From Alkanindiges sp. (GTDB taxonomy: Bacteria; Pseudomonadota; Gammaproteobacteria; Pseudomonadales; Moraxellaceae): DNA of 7,403 nucleotides. The position numbers and the translations under genes were made by a program. Positions 1 through 6,139 of this stretch are shown here, piece after piece (the stretch's first letter is position 1; each line of letters begins with the position of its first letter). Under the pieces are notes generated by a model. That model made no database searches, was not told the DNA's origin, and was given only the letters and a program-made list of their open reading frames with translations. The DNA lies in the NCBI GenBank assembly GCA_030152125.1, contig JASLIR010000467.1:1-7403 (forward strand). Direction: 5' to 3'.

Positions 1-282
1 TGCAGTATGAGTCGGCAGGCCGGTTTTAGGGTCATTTAGAATGAGCGGGTCACGGGCCGGCAAGGTGGCGCTGGTGGTTAGTCCTTTTTCAGGATTAAAC
101 ACTTTCAGGTTGCCACTACTAATCTGGTCATCCGGTGGCACAGCTGCATAATTGGTAAGATCATTCTGCTCATCCTGCCAGGTATAAATTGTTTCGTCTG
201 CCCAGCTGGCTGAACAAATAGTGAGCGACAGTACGCTTGTAAGAACACAGATAAAGTTGCGCATATTGATATGACGAGCCAA
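1..282 (-). CDS. Secreted DUF4124-like protein, N-terminal part (cut by window edge)
   Basis: Only the first 94 codons are present and the reading frame is open to position 1. The protein begins with a signal peptide: a basic start (MARHINMRN), a hydrophobic stretch at about residues 10-22, and a likely signal peptidase I site after S-W-A at residue 28. The mature part starts DETIYTWQDEQNDLTNYA, followed by a proline pair. This resembles the DUF4124 pattern (aromatic-x-W-x-D-E-x-G...YxxxPP) seen in small periplasmic proteins of Gammaproteobacteria whose function is largely unknown. I chose a TTG start at 280-282 because an AGGGAAG ribosome site (287-293) sits 4-6 nt ahead of it. The alternative ATG at 262-264 has no ribosome site at a usable distance. 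A promoter at 303-331 faces the gene. The family call is by eye and moderate; the export signal is clear. Confidence 0.75.
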   Translation of the reverse strand, partial: MARHINMRNFICVLTSVLSLTICSASWADETIYTWQDEQNDLTNYAAVPPDDQISSGNLKVFNPEKGLTTSATLPARDPLILNDPKTGLPTHTA

Positions 283-302
283 AAAACTTCCCTATGACTG
301 TG

Positions 303-331
303 AGTATAATCACATAAATTTGTCTTGTTAA
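303..331 (-). promoter_or_regulatory. Sigma-70 promoter for the DUF4124-like gene
   Basis: On the minus strand TTAACA (326-331, five of six matches to TTGACA) is followed after exactly 17 bp by TATACT (303-308, five of six matches to TATAAT). Transcription would start near 296. That gives a leader of about 14 nt to the TTG start or about 32 nt to the ATG. It places the DUF4124-like gene in its own unit, separate from folE, which ends in a terminator upstream. Confidence 0.6.
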
Positions 332-600
332 TAGTTTATGGAAAAAGTTACAAAGTATTGTTTTGAAAAGATTTATATAGGCTTTAAAATGGGGAAATTT
401 TGCGCCTTACCATACAAAAGTGACAATAAATGTCGCATAAATCCTGCTCTTTTTTTGTTCTGTTACACCTGATGTTTTTCTTGGGTTTTTAATGAAACAA
501 GGCAGGCAATGATGCAATACAGGAGAACTGACAGATACTATTGTCAGTCTTTGTGTCAAATATAACTAATAAGTACTTATATCTTGTTAATTTAGATTGA
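332..600. other. AT-rich intergenic region without a recognisable gene
   Basis: About 270 bp between the DUF4124-like promoter and the folE terminator. Neither strand has an open frame with a ribosome site. It contains a short hairpin (ACTGACA 527-533 with TGTCAGT 542-548, 8-nt loop) and a 12-bp palindrome ATAAGTACTTAT (569-580). Either could be a protein-binding site or chance in AT-rich DNA. I assign no function. Confidence 0.5.
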
Positions 601-647
601 ATAAAAACAAAATGACCAGATTTGCTGCCGTCAACAAATCTGGTCAT
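601..647 (-). terminator. Rho-independent terminator after folE
   Basis: A perfect 13-bp stem (612-624 with 635-647) closes a 10-nt loop. Read on the minus strand it is followed at once by TTTGTTTTTAT (601-611), the U-rich tract of an intrinsic terminator. It begins about 27 bp after the folE stop codon and probably ends the trpGDC-smr-folE transcript. On the plus strand the hairpin is followed only by a short T run further away (654-658), so the minus-strand direction fits better. Confidence 0.88.
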
Positions 648-673
648 GTGGAGTTTTTAAAATATAAGAGGTT

Positions 674-1231
674 TTACAGGTTGGAAGGTGGTACGGCCAG
701 CAGGAATTCCTGACGCACCTGTGTATTGGTGGTAAATTCGCCCAGCATCGAGATGCTGCGGGTGCTGGAGTGCTGTTTTTGTACACCACGCATCATCATG
801 CACATATGTGCTGCATCCATCACAACAGCCGCACCACGGGCGCCTGTTGCGTCCATAATGGCTTGTGCAATTTGCTGGGTAAGGTTTTCCTGGATTTGCA
901 GGCGGTGCGAATACATATCAACAATACGTGCAAATTTTGACAGTCCCAAAACCTGACCGTTTGGTAAATAAGCAACGTGTGCCTGACCCATAAATGGCAG
1001 CAGATGGTGTTCACATAAGGAGTAGAATTCGATGCCTTTTACTAGCACCATTTCCCGGTTAGTGGAAGGAAAAATGGCATTATTGGTAACCTCATCAAGG
1101 GTTTGTGTATAGCCTTGAGTGAGAAAAGAAAAGGCCTTGGCGGCGCGCTGAGGGGTATCCCTTAGGCCTGGCCGCTGTAAATCTTCACCAATGGCAGTAA
1201 TGATATTGGCGTAAGATTGTTGCATGCTCAT
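674..1231 (-). CDS. folE: GTP cyclohydrolase I (FolE)
   Basis: The enzyme converts GTP to 7,8-dihydroneopterin triphosphate, the first step of the pterin branch of folate synthesis, in the cytoplasm. The 185-residue protein belongs to the short bacterial form; E. coli FolE has 222 residues. The zinc ligands are visible: C73 and H76 in CEHHLLPF and C144 in HMCMMMRGV. They match E. coli C110, H113 and C181. H142 and R148 match the catalytic H179 and the substrate-binding R185. The downstream QKQHSSTRS segment is also conserved. The chosen ATG has only a weak ribosome site (AGAG, about 4 nt ahead), and a second ATG lies two codons later. The gene lies 76 bp downstream of the Smr gene, has a candidate promoter of its own in that gap, and is followed by a strong terminator. 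The function is secure. Confidence 0.97.
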   Translation of the reverse strand: MSMQQSYANIITAIGEDLQRPGLRDTPQRAAKAFSFLTQGYTQTLDEVTNNAIFPSTNREMVLVKGIEFYSLCEHHLLPFMGQAHVAYLPNGQVLGLSKFARIVDMYSHRLQIQENLTQQIAQAIMDATGARGAAVVMDAAHMCMMMRGVQKQHSSTRSISMLGEFTTNTQVRQEFLLAVPPSNL

Positions 1232-1269
1232 GAACTCTGATCACTAAAAATGAATCGAAGAAGCGCTAT

Positions 1270-1278
1270 ATTGTAGCA
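1270..1278 (-). promoter_or_regulatory. Candidate extended -10 promoter for folE
   Basis: On the minus strand TGCTACAAT combines an extended -10 TG (1277-1278) with the hexamer TACAAT (1270-1275, five of six matches). No recognisable -35 lies 16-18 bp upstream, so recognition would rest on the extended -10. The start would fall near 1263, about 32 nt before the folE ATG. It would allow folE to be made independently of the genes upstream. Confidence 0.42.
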
Positions 1279-1307
1279 GAGATACATTAGTTGGCGGGGT
1301 TAATTTA

Positions 1308-2021
1308 TCAACGACCTAATCCATTTGGGGGTTTTGCGGAGCCCAGCTGGTTGGCAGGCTCTTTTAATGGACGTTTTAATAATACCAATACGGCACCAGT
1401 ACCACCCTGTTCAGGGGGCGCACTCACAAAACCCAGTACGTCGCGGTGTTGCCGCAGCCAGCCATTGACACAGGTTTTAAGAATGGCTGTTGGGCCTTTG
1501 CCATGTACAATTTTAACGACAGTCTGATTTTCCTGATGGGCAATATCAATCAGTTTTAAAACCGCCGCCCGGGCCTGTTCAATGCTGCATCCATGCAGGT
1601 CTACCGCTTCAAACCAGCGTAGTTTTCCGGTTTTAAGCTGGTCAAAAATACGATGCTGCAGGGTGGCAATACGATAGCTCAGAAAAGCATCACTGCTCAC
1701 CGGGTTGAGCAGGGCTTGCGTATCGGAAATTTCATGATGTTGCGACTCCTCCGTACCTTCTGCTGCTGCACGGCGGGCCAGAGTTTCCGCATCCATAATT
1801 TTGGGTTTTCTAAAGTTTGCCAGCAGGGAGGTATTATTATCCTGTGGCAATGGCGTAACACCCTGCAGGGCTTGCTTAAAAAGCGCCTCATCATCTAAAA
1901 CAGGCGCAGGCGCTATTACCTTCGTCTCTGTTTTGAGCGGTGGAGTTTTTCTTTTCAGCTGTTTTTTTAGCTGATTCAGGATTTGATTGGTATCTTTATC
2001 AAAAGAAGAAGACTTAGCCAT
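1308..2021 (-). CDS. Smr-domain protein (SmrA/SmrB-like putative endonuclease)
   Basis: The protein has 237 residues. The C-terminal half (about 137-217) is a small MutS-related (Smr) domain with its two signatures: VDLHG at 140-144 and the HGKG loop at 173-176 followed by ILK. The domain closes with a PEQGGTGAVLVLLKR segment, as in the E. coli proteins SmrA (YdaL) and SmrB (YfcN). E. coli SmrB is known to cut mRNA at collided ribosomes using the DLHG aspartate and histidine. The N-terminal ~135 residues are polar and lysine-rich (LKKQLKRKTPP) and probably contact ribosome or nucleic acid; that part is inference. No MutS ATPase is attached. The start has a distant TAGGA about 14 nt upstream and no better candidate. 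The gene sits between trpC and folE on the same strand. It could be SmrA-like or SmrB-like; the sequence alone does not decide. Confidence 0.9.
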   Translation of the reverse strand: MAKSSSFDKDTNQILNQLKKQLKRKTPPLKTETKVIAPAPVLDDEALFKQALQGVTPLPQDNNTSLLANFRKPKIMDAETLARRAAAEGTEESQHHEISDTQALLNPVSSDAFLSYRIATLQHRIFDQLKTGKLRWFEAVDLHGCSIEQARAAVLKLIDIAHQENQTVVKIVHGKGPTAILKTCVNGWLRQHRDVLGFVSAPPEQGGTGAVLVLLKRPLKEPANQLGSAKPPNGLGR

Positions 2022-2037
2022 ACGACAATAAAATTTT

Positions 2038-2081
2038 CCTAACAGCCTTTATGATAACAAATTAAGCCAGCAGCTGTTAGG
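2038..2081 (-). other. Inverted repeat between trpC and the Smr gene
   Basis: GCTGTTAGG at 2073-2081 is the exact reverse complement of CCTAACAGC at 2038-2046, giving a 9-bp stem with a 26-nt loop. On the minus strand the second arm is followed by AAAATTTTATT, a mixed rather than pure T tract. It starts about 10 bp after the trpC stop. It could be a partial terminator or an RNA-stability hairpin that sets trp mRNA levels apart from smr-folE. The arm next to the Smr gene also contains the distant Shine-Dalgarno-like TAGGA, so pairing could affect its translation. The long loop makes a classic terminator unlikely. Confidence 0.4.
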
Positions 2082-2091
2082 GGAAGCGGCC

Positions 2092-2910
2092 TTAAGCAAA
2101 GGCCGGATTGATTTTTGGTTGACCAAACAGCTGGGTGAGTGCTGTGCCCGGATTGGCCTGACGCATAAAACTTTCACCAACCAGGAAGGCATTGACATTA
2201 TTAGCCAGCATTAAATCCACATCGTTACGGCTGCGGATACCGCTTTCCGTAACCAGAATGCGGTTTTGTGGTACATACTGCCGCAAGCTGAGCGTCACAT
2301 TCAAGCTGACCTGGAAGTTTTTCAGGTTACGGTTATTAATACCAATAATATGCGATTCCGGTAGTTGCAGGGCACGATCCAGCTCGGCATGGTTATGCAC
2401 TTCTACCAGTACGTCCAGCCCGAATTGCTGTGCAGTGGCAGACAGCTCCTTCATTTGCTCATCCGACAGGCAGGCGGCAATTAACAGGATACAGTCAGCA
2501 TCCAGTGCGCGGCTTTCTACAATCTGGTACGGATCAATCATAAAGTCCTTGCGCAAAACCGGCAAAGAACACATGGAGCGTGCCAGTTTCAGGTTCTGGT
2601 CACTACCCTGAAAGAAATCGATATCGGTTAATACCGATAAACAGGCTGCACCTGCTTTTTCATATTGATGGGCAATTTCGGCAGGATTAAAGTTTTCACG
2701 AATAATACCCTGAGAAGGAGAGGCTTTCTTTACTTCTGCAATCACTGCAGGTTTTTTGGCTTGTAATGCCTTGGCAAAACCACGCACAGGCGAAGCTGCC
2801 TTGGCTTGTTGTTCAAGATCAGCCAAAGAAAGTTTTTTTTGTCGTGCAACAATTTCTTCCTGTTTGCGTGCGACAATTTTACCCAGAATAGTGTCTTCGA
2901 TACGTATCAT
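2092..2910 (-). CDS. trpC: Indole-3-glycerol phosphate synthase (TrpC)
   Basis: It closes the ring of 1-(o-carboxyphenylamino)-1-deoxyribulose 5-phosphate to form indole-3-glycerol phosphate in tryptophan synthesis. The 272 residues form a single TIM-barrel enzyme, without the TrpF fusion found in E. coli. Key residues seen: E59 and K61 with the phosphate-binding SPS loop ([12 protein letters not shown]), catalytic K121 in LRKDF, E170 in LVEVHN, N192 in [10 protein letters not shown]222-S223 in VTESGI, and the late phosphate-binding FLVGES at 242-247. Their spacing matches Sulfolobus IGPS E51, K53, K110, E159, N180, E210 and S211. The start [13 protein letters not shown] is typical of Acinetobacter-type TrpC. 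A TAGGA ribosome site lies about 12 nt ahead, a little far. The gene follows trpD after 63 bp on the same strand. The function is secure. Confidence 0.97.
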   Translation of the reverse strand: MIRIEDTILGKIVARKQEEIVARQKKLSLADLEQQAKAASPVRGFAKALQAKKPAVIAEVKKASPSQGIIRENFNPAEIAHQYEKAGAACLSVLTDIDFFQGSDQNLKLARSMCSLPVLRKDFMIDPYQIVESRALDADCILLIAACLSDEQMKELSATAQQFGLDVLVEVHNHAELDRALQLPESHIIGINNRNLKNFQVSLNVTLSLRQYVPQNRILVTESGIRSRNDVDLMLANNVNAFLVGESFMRQANPGTALTQLFGQPKINPAFA

Positions 2911-2973
2911 TTAACAAAAAAATCCTAAAATATATTCACTGCTGTCGCTACTAACTTAATGCAAAGCAAGAAG

Positions 2974-4023
2974 TTATGCAGTGACGTTTTCGGTCATGCT
3001 TTGCGTAAACTCAGCCAAAATTGACATTTTTTCCTGAGCCTGACCGCCGTAAATAATGTCCTGCGCCAGGTTGATCGCCTGCTGCAAGTTTGGCATTAAG
3101 CCTGCCACATAGATGCCTGCGCCTGCATTCAGTGCAATCATTTGCGCGGCCTTTTCACCCACTGCTGACTTTTTACGACCCAAAGCATCGTTGATCAGGC
3201 TAAGGCTTGCAGCAGAGTCAGCAACATTTAGGCCAATTAAACTTTGGCTGGCAATTCCGTAGTTTTCTGGAACTAATTCCCACTCACTGATCTCACCATT
3301 TTTTAGCTCGGCAACCTTGGTTACCTGTGCCAGACTAATCTCATCCAGACCATCATTAGAGTGTACAACCAATGCATGGGTAGTGCCTAACTGCTTTAAC
3401 ACTTCCGCAATGGGGCGACACAGTTTTTCACTGAACACGCCAACAACTAAACGTTGCACACCTGCCGGATTAGTCAGTGGACCAAGCAGGTTAAAAATAG
3501 TCCGCATGCCCAGTTCACGGCGTGGGCCAATGGCATGGCGCATGGCGGCGTGATGATTCGGCGCAAACAAAAAGCCGATACCAATTTCACGGATACAGCG
3601 TTCGGTTTGCTGGATATTCAGGTCCAGCCGGATACCGGCACGTTCCAGTAAATCGGAACTACCGGATTTGCTGGAAACCCCACGGTTACCATGCTTGGCT
3701 ACCGTTGCACCCGCAGCAGCAGCCACAAAAGCCGATGCTGTTGACACATTAAACATGTGCTGACCGTCACCACCTGTCCCCACAATATCAATCAGGTGAG
3801 GAAGATCGCTTACCGGTACCGGCAGGGCCAGTTCGCGCATCACGCTGGCTGCCGCGGTAATTTCATCAATACTTTCGCCTTTCATGCGTAAACCAACCAG
3901 CAAGCCGCCAATTTGTGCAGGCGTTGCTTCACCGGTCATGATAATTCGCATGACATCCTTCATTTCATCCTGTGTCAGATTTATTTCACGGATGATCTGG
4001 TCAAGAGCGTTTTGAATATTCAT
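2974..4023 (-). CDS. trpD: Anthranilate phosphoribosyltransferase (TrpD)
   Basis: It transfers the phosphoribosyl group of PRPP to anthranilate, the second step of the tryptophan branch, in the cytoplasm. At 349 residues it has the usual length of a stand-alone TrpD without a fused glutaminase. Visible motifs in order: the N-terminal helical domain with [10 protein letters not shown], the PRPP-binding GTGGDG at 82-87, NVSTA at 92-96, [15 protein letters not shown] at 110-124, the anthranilate-binding APNHHAAM segment at 154-161, [21 protein letters not shown] at about 166-186, and the metal-binding DGLDE at 224-228. The start is well supported by an AAGGA ribosome site 5 nt before the ATG. 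That site partly overlaps the trpG stop codon. Only 8 bp separate the genes, so TrpG and TrpD are probably translationally coupled. The function is secure. Confidence 0.98.
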   Translation of the reverse strand: MNIQNALDQIIREINLTQDEMKDVMRIIMTGEATPAQIGGLLVGLRMKGESIDEITAAASVMRELALPVPVSDLPHLIDIVGTGGDGQHMFNVSTASAFVAAAAGATVAKHGNRGVSSKSGSSDLLERAGIRLDLNIQQTERCIREIGIGFLFAPNHHAAMRHAIGPRRELGMRTIFNLLGPLTNPAGVQRLVVGVFSEKLCRPIAEVLKQLGTTHALVVHSNDGLDEISLAQVTKVAELKNGEISEWELVPENYGIASQSLIGLNVADSAASLSLINDALGRKKSAVGEKAAQMIALNAGAGIYVAGLMPNLQQAINLAQDIIYGGQAQEKMSILAEFTQSMTENVTA

Positions 4024-4031
4024 GCTTGTCC

Positions 4032-4634
4032 TTATGCAGTTGTTGCGGTAGCAGCATGCTGCTCAAGGAAATTTTTTAACAGTTGATGACCATGTTCACT
4101 AAGGATGGACTCCGGGTGAAATTGCACGCCTTCAACCGGCAGGGTCTTATGGCGCAGGCCCATAATCTCATCCAGAGAACCATCCGCTAACTGGGTCCAG
4201 GCAGTAATCTCCAGACAATCCGGCAGAGTGTTTTTATCTACCACCAGCGAGTGATAGCGGGTTGCGGTAAAAGGATTGGGTAAATCCTGAAACACCCCTG
4301 TATTGGCGTGGTACATGGAAGACAGGCGGCCATGCATCACTTCACGTGCGCGGATGACAACACCACCAAAAGCCTGACCAATACTTTGATGTCCCAGGCA
4401 AACGCCTAACAGCGGAATTTTGCCAGCAAAATAACGAATACTTTCCAGGGAAATACCGGCTTCATTCGGGGAGCATGGCCCAGGCGAAATTACCAGATAC
4501 TCCGGATTCAGGGATTCAATTTCTCCAATGCTGATTTCATCATTACGCACCACTTTCACATCCTGACCCAGTTCACCAAAATACTGGACGATGTTGTAGG
4601 TGAAAGAGTCGTAATTATCGATCATCAGCAGCAT
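4032..4634 (-). CDS. trpG: Anthranilate synthase glutamine amidotransferase subunit (TrpG/PabA)
   Basis: This class I glutamine amidotransferase hydrolyses glutamine and passes ammonia to the TrpE subunit, and possibly to PabB. The 200 residues show the DNYDSFTYN start (6-14), the oxyanion-loop [10 protein letters not shown] (51-60), the nucleophile C79 in GVCLGHQ, and H173 with E175 in QFHPES, completing the triad. In Acinetobacter calcoaceticus the trpG product is known to serve both anthranilate and p-aminobenzoate synthases, and the same double role is likely here by analogy. Neither trpE nor pabB lies in the window. The ATG is preceded by AGAAGG with a 10-nt spacer. It is the first gene of the trpG-trpD-trpC unit and is driven by a promoter at 4757-4787, with a leader of roughly 116 nt. 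I see no tryptophan-rich leader peptide. Confidence 0.97.
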   Translation of the reverse strand: MLLMIDNYDSFTYNIVQYFGELGQDVKVVRNDEISIGEIESLNPEYLVISPGPCSPNEAGISLESIRYFAGKIPLLGVCLGHQSIGQAFGGVVIRAREVMHGRLSSMYHANTGVFQDLPNPFTATRYHSLVVDKNTLPDCLEITAWTQLADGSLDEIMGLRHKTLPVEGVQFHPESILSEHGHQLLKNFLEQHAATATTA

Positions 4635-4682
4635 TTGTATTTAACCTTCTGATTTGAAAAAGAAATAATTTTGAGTGTTTGT

Positions 4683-4705
4683 TTCATACTCACATTCATA
4701 CTCAC
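4683..4705. repeat. 11-bp direct repeat in the trpG leader
   Basis: TTCATACTCAC occurs twice (4683-4693 and 4695-4705) with one base between, a 12-bp period. It lies 48-71 bp upstream of the trpG start, inside the predicted 5' leader. On the minus strand each copy reads GTGAGTATGAA. In RNA both copies contain TGAGT, which could pair with ACTCA just downstream, and the first copy's TGAATGT could pair with ACATTCA upstream, so alternative folds are possible. It may also be a tandem protein-binding site or simple slippage. Confidence 0.6.
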
Positions 4706-4756
4706 AGTTGCGTTGTTAATATTGAATGTAAAAATAAAGCGGCTCAGAGGGCAGCT

Positions 4757-4787
4757 ATTTTACCAGATTCTCAGGTGTTTGTGACAA
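4757..4787 (-). promoter_or_regulatory. Promoter for trpGDC
   Basis: On the minus strand TTGTCA (4782-4787) is followed after 19 bp by TAAAAT (4757-4762), which is preceded by TGG. This gives an extended -10 TGGTAAAAT. GGTAAAATAGC-type sequences are, as I recall, common promoters in Moraxellaceae. The spacer is longer than the ideal 17 bp, but the extended -10 can compensate. The start would be near 4750, giving a leader of about 116 nt. Confidence 0.5.
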
Positions 4788-4804
4788 CCGACTGGACATA
4801 TGAT

Positions 4805-4821
4805 AAAAGCCAGCAGCTTTT
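4805..4821. promoter_or_regulatory. Dyad between divergent promoters (possible operator)
   Basis: AAAAGC (4805-4810) and GCTTTT (4816-4821) form a perfect 6-bp inverted repeat around CAGCA. The site lies between the -35 of the trpG promoter (minus strand) and the candidate plus-strand promoter at 4820-4848. It is centred about 63 bp upstream of one start and 42 bp upstream of the other. That placement would suit an activator or a shared regulator, but the dyad is short and could be chance. Confidence 0.25.
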
Positions 4822-4848
4822 GACCATACTTGAGTGGTTTTCTATACC
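4820..4848 (+). promoter_or_regulatory. Candidate sigma-70 promoter for the small ORF
   Basis: TTGACC (4820-4825, five of six matches to TTGACA) is followed by a 17-bp spacer and TATACC (4843-4848, four of six matches). Transcription would begin near 4855, about 30 nt before the small ORF at 4885. It could also supply a long leader to the LRR gene at 5126. Spacing and the -35 are good and the -10 is mediocre. Confidence 0.4.
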
Positions 4849-4884
4849 TTCCTTTCCCAATTCTGGCATTTAAGGGGTCCCTGA

Positions 4885-4956
4885 ATGCCTAAGCATGTTA
4901 GCAAATTCAGCTTGACCAATGCGTTGTTCAATGGTCATTACTACGAGTTTCCGTAA
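4885..4956 (+). CDS. Possible 23-residue small protein or leader peptide
   Basis: The ORF encodes MPKHVSKFSLTNALFNGHYYEFP and ends in TAA. It is supported by a strong ribosome site, AAGGGG (4872-4877), 7 nt before the ATG, and by a candidate promoter at 4820-4848. The peptide has a basic start and an aromatic end, with no membrane segment or recognised motif. It lies about 170 bp upstream of the LRR gene on the same strand and could be its leader peptide, an independent small protein, a remnant of an older gene, or chance. I do not recognise it. Conservation in related genomes would decide. Confidence 0.28.
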   Translation: MPKHVSKFSLTNALFNGHYYEFP

Positions 4957-5103
4957 GATCATATCTTTCAGCCGCTAATAAAGGGAAAAATTATCCAGCT
5001 CATAGTGTATGAAAAATTATAACTATATGTTTCCAAAAATGATCGTGGCTATTTTTGTGATTGATGCTGAACTGATTGTGAATTAATCTTGAAGTCATAA
5101 TTT
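4957..5103. other. AT-rich leader region upstream of the LRR gene
   Basis: Between the small ORF and the LRR gene I see no open frame with a ribosome site and no clear hairpin terminator. A weaker inverted pair, TGACCA/TGGTCA, lies just before this stretch inside the small ORF (about 4914-4937). It may be untranslated leader if transcription starts at the 4820-4848 promoter. Confidence 0.4.
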
Positions 5104-5109
5104 TATAAT
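5104..5109 (+). promoter_or_regulatory. Perfect -10 hexamer just before the LRR gene
   Basis: TATAAT at 5104-5109 matches the -10 consensus exactly, but no -35 is found 16-18 bp upstream and no extended TG precedes it. If used, transcription would start near 5116, at the ribosome site, leaving a very short leader. The surrounding DNA is AT-rich, so this may be chance. Confidence 0.25.
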
Positions 5110-5125
5110 GGAATGGAGAAGGGCA

Positions 5126-6139
5126 ATGGAAAATGTCTTACTGCACAAAGCTGAAGTTAAGACCGGGCAGCAACTGCATCGTGTTGGCAATGCTGAGTTA
5201 TATACAGATGACTATAATGCCTTACTGCAACTGGCCGATTTTAAAAAGCAGACGCCTGAGCAGGTGCTGGAAAGAATGGTATCACGCGTGAGCCATACCG
5301 AATTTCAGTTTATAGAAAATCACCGTATTCAGCATTTATTTATTAACGGCTGGATGGCAGGTGATGACTTTATGCAGTCATTACTGGCCAAACTGCCATT
5401 CCTGAAAATATTATCCTGTTCGCAAAATGCATTAACCAGGCTGGATGTCGGTCATTTAAATGAACTGGTATGGTTAAGTTGTAATGACAATGAAATCAAG
5501 CAGCTAGATGTCAGCAATAAGCCTTTATTAAAGTCAGTCAATTGCGAATATAACCAGATTTCCAGCCTGAATTTGCAAAATAGCCCGGCTATTACCCAGG
5601 TTTACTGTGCGGTGAACCATTTAACCGCGCTTGATGTTAGCCAGCAACCATTCATGCTTAAACTTTATTGCAGTAAAAATAAGCTTTCCAGCATTGATTT
5701 AAGTCATAGCCCGCAGCTGGTGGAGCTGGGCTGTGGTTCTAATTTACTGACACAGATTGAATTGCAACATACGCCATTACTGGAAGGGCTGGATGTCAAT
5801 GCAAACCTGCTGACATCTGTCGATTTAAGCCATGCACCGAAATTGAAAAAGTTTTACTGTATGCGCAATCAGCTAACCAGGCTGGATTTAAGCCATACCC
5901 CACATTTATTCAAGCTTTTCTGTGACAGAAACCAGTTAGGTTCACTGGATTTAAGCGGTTTAAGCAGCCTTGCCCAGTTTGGTTGTAGTGCCAATCAGTT
6001 AACCCAGCTGAATTTACAGCACAACCCGTTGCTGGTTCGGCTTAATTGTGAGCGCAATCAGCTTGAGCAACTGGACTTGAGCCATTTACAGCATCTGGAT
6101 AACCGGTTTTTAAAACTGGATAGTGGTCTGTTGCAGTAA
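5126..6139 (+). CDS. Cytoplasmic leucine-rich-repeat protein with a cysteine ladder
   Basis: The protein has 337 residues from the ATG at 5126. This start is preferred over the in-frame ATG at 5108 because GGAG (5115-5118) lies 7 nt ahead of it, and because the 5108 ATG overlaps a TATAAT. Residues 1-92 are a non-repeat, partly helical cap without signal peptide or membrane segment. Residues 93-323 are eleven uninterrupted 21-residue repeats of the form LxxLxCxxNxLxxLDLSxxPx, then a short tail. Ten repeats have Cys at the same position (residue 98 and every 21 after); the seventh has Val. Such 21-residue LRRs form a curved solenoid and usually bind proteins. No catalytic domain is attached, so the partner and role are unknown. 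The gene is divergent from trpG and convergent with the MarR-GNAT gene, and appears to be a single-gene unit. The LRR fold is certain; the function is not known. Confidence 0.9.
   Translation: MENVLLHKAEVKTGQQLHRVGNAELYTDDYNALLQLADFKKQTPEQVLERMVSRVSHTEFQFIENHRIQHLFINGWMAGDDFMQSLLAKLPFLKILSCSQNALTRLDVGHLNELVWLSCNDNEIKQLDVSNKPLLKSVNCEYNQISSLNLQNSPAITQVYCAVNHLTALDVSQQPFMLKLYCSKNKLSSIDLSHSPQLVELGCGSNLLTQIELQHTPLLEGLDVNANLLTSVDLSHAPKLKKFYCMRNQLTRLDLSHTPHLFKLFCDRNQLGSLDLSGLSSLAQFGCSANQLTQLNLQHNPLLVRLNCERNQLEQLDLSHLQHLDNRFLKLDSGLLQ
5402..6094 (+). repeat. Eleven 63-bp coding repeats (LRR array)
   Basis: The array encodes eleven 21-residue LRR units in exact 63-bp register with no insertions. Some units stay similar at DNA level: TAACCAGGCTGGAT occurs at 5433-5446 and again at 5874-5887, exactly 441 bp (seven units) apart, and GATTTAAG followed by CCAT or TCAT recurs in the later units. 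This suggests growth by duplication or sharing by recombination, and a possible source of unit-number change. Confidence 0.85.

Noticed and set aside
612..647. folE terminator hairpin examined as a Neisseria-type DNA uptake sequence, because its loop contains GCCGTC.
   Set aside because: No full uptake-sequence match, and no other copies noticed in the window. The host appears to be Moraxellaceae.
726..956. Open frames opposite or out of register with folE, smr, trpC, trpD and the MarR-GNAT gene.
   Set aside because: They overlap well-identified enzymes on the other strand or frame and have no ribosome sites or recognised domains.
2064..2075. AAGCCAGCAGCT here and again at 4807-4818, on both sides of trpGDC.
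   Set aside because: A few shared 12-mers are expected by chance in 7.4 kb, and there is no longer similarity around them.
4623..4700. Short minus-strand uORF (MNVSMKQ...) overlapping the trpG start out of frame.
   Set aside because: No good ribosome site and no tryptophan codons, so an attenuator role is unsupported.
4773..4871. Minus-strand frame of 32 codons (MPELGKEGIENH...) upstream of trpG, with one Trp codon, considered as a trp leader peptide.
   Set aside because: A single Trp codon, no following terminator/antiterminator pair, and it lies mostly upstream of the predicted trpG transcription start.
4679..4873. Plus-strand frame of 64 codons with a TTG start, upstream of the LRR gene.
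   Set aside because: No ribosome site. It runs through the trpG promoter and leader, and its sequence (HTHIHTHS at the start) just reflects the direct repeat.
4740..4960. Possible insertion-sequence remnant in the trpG-LRR intergenic region.
   Set aside because: No terminal inverted repeats, target duplication or transposase-like peptide could be identified.
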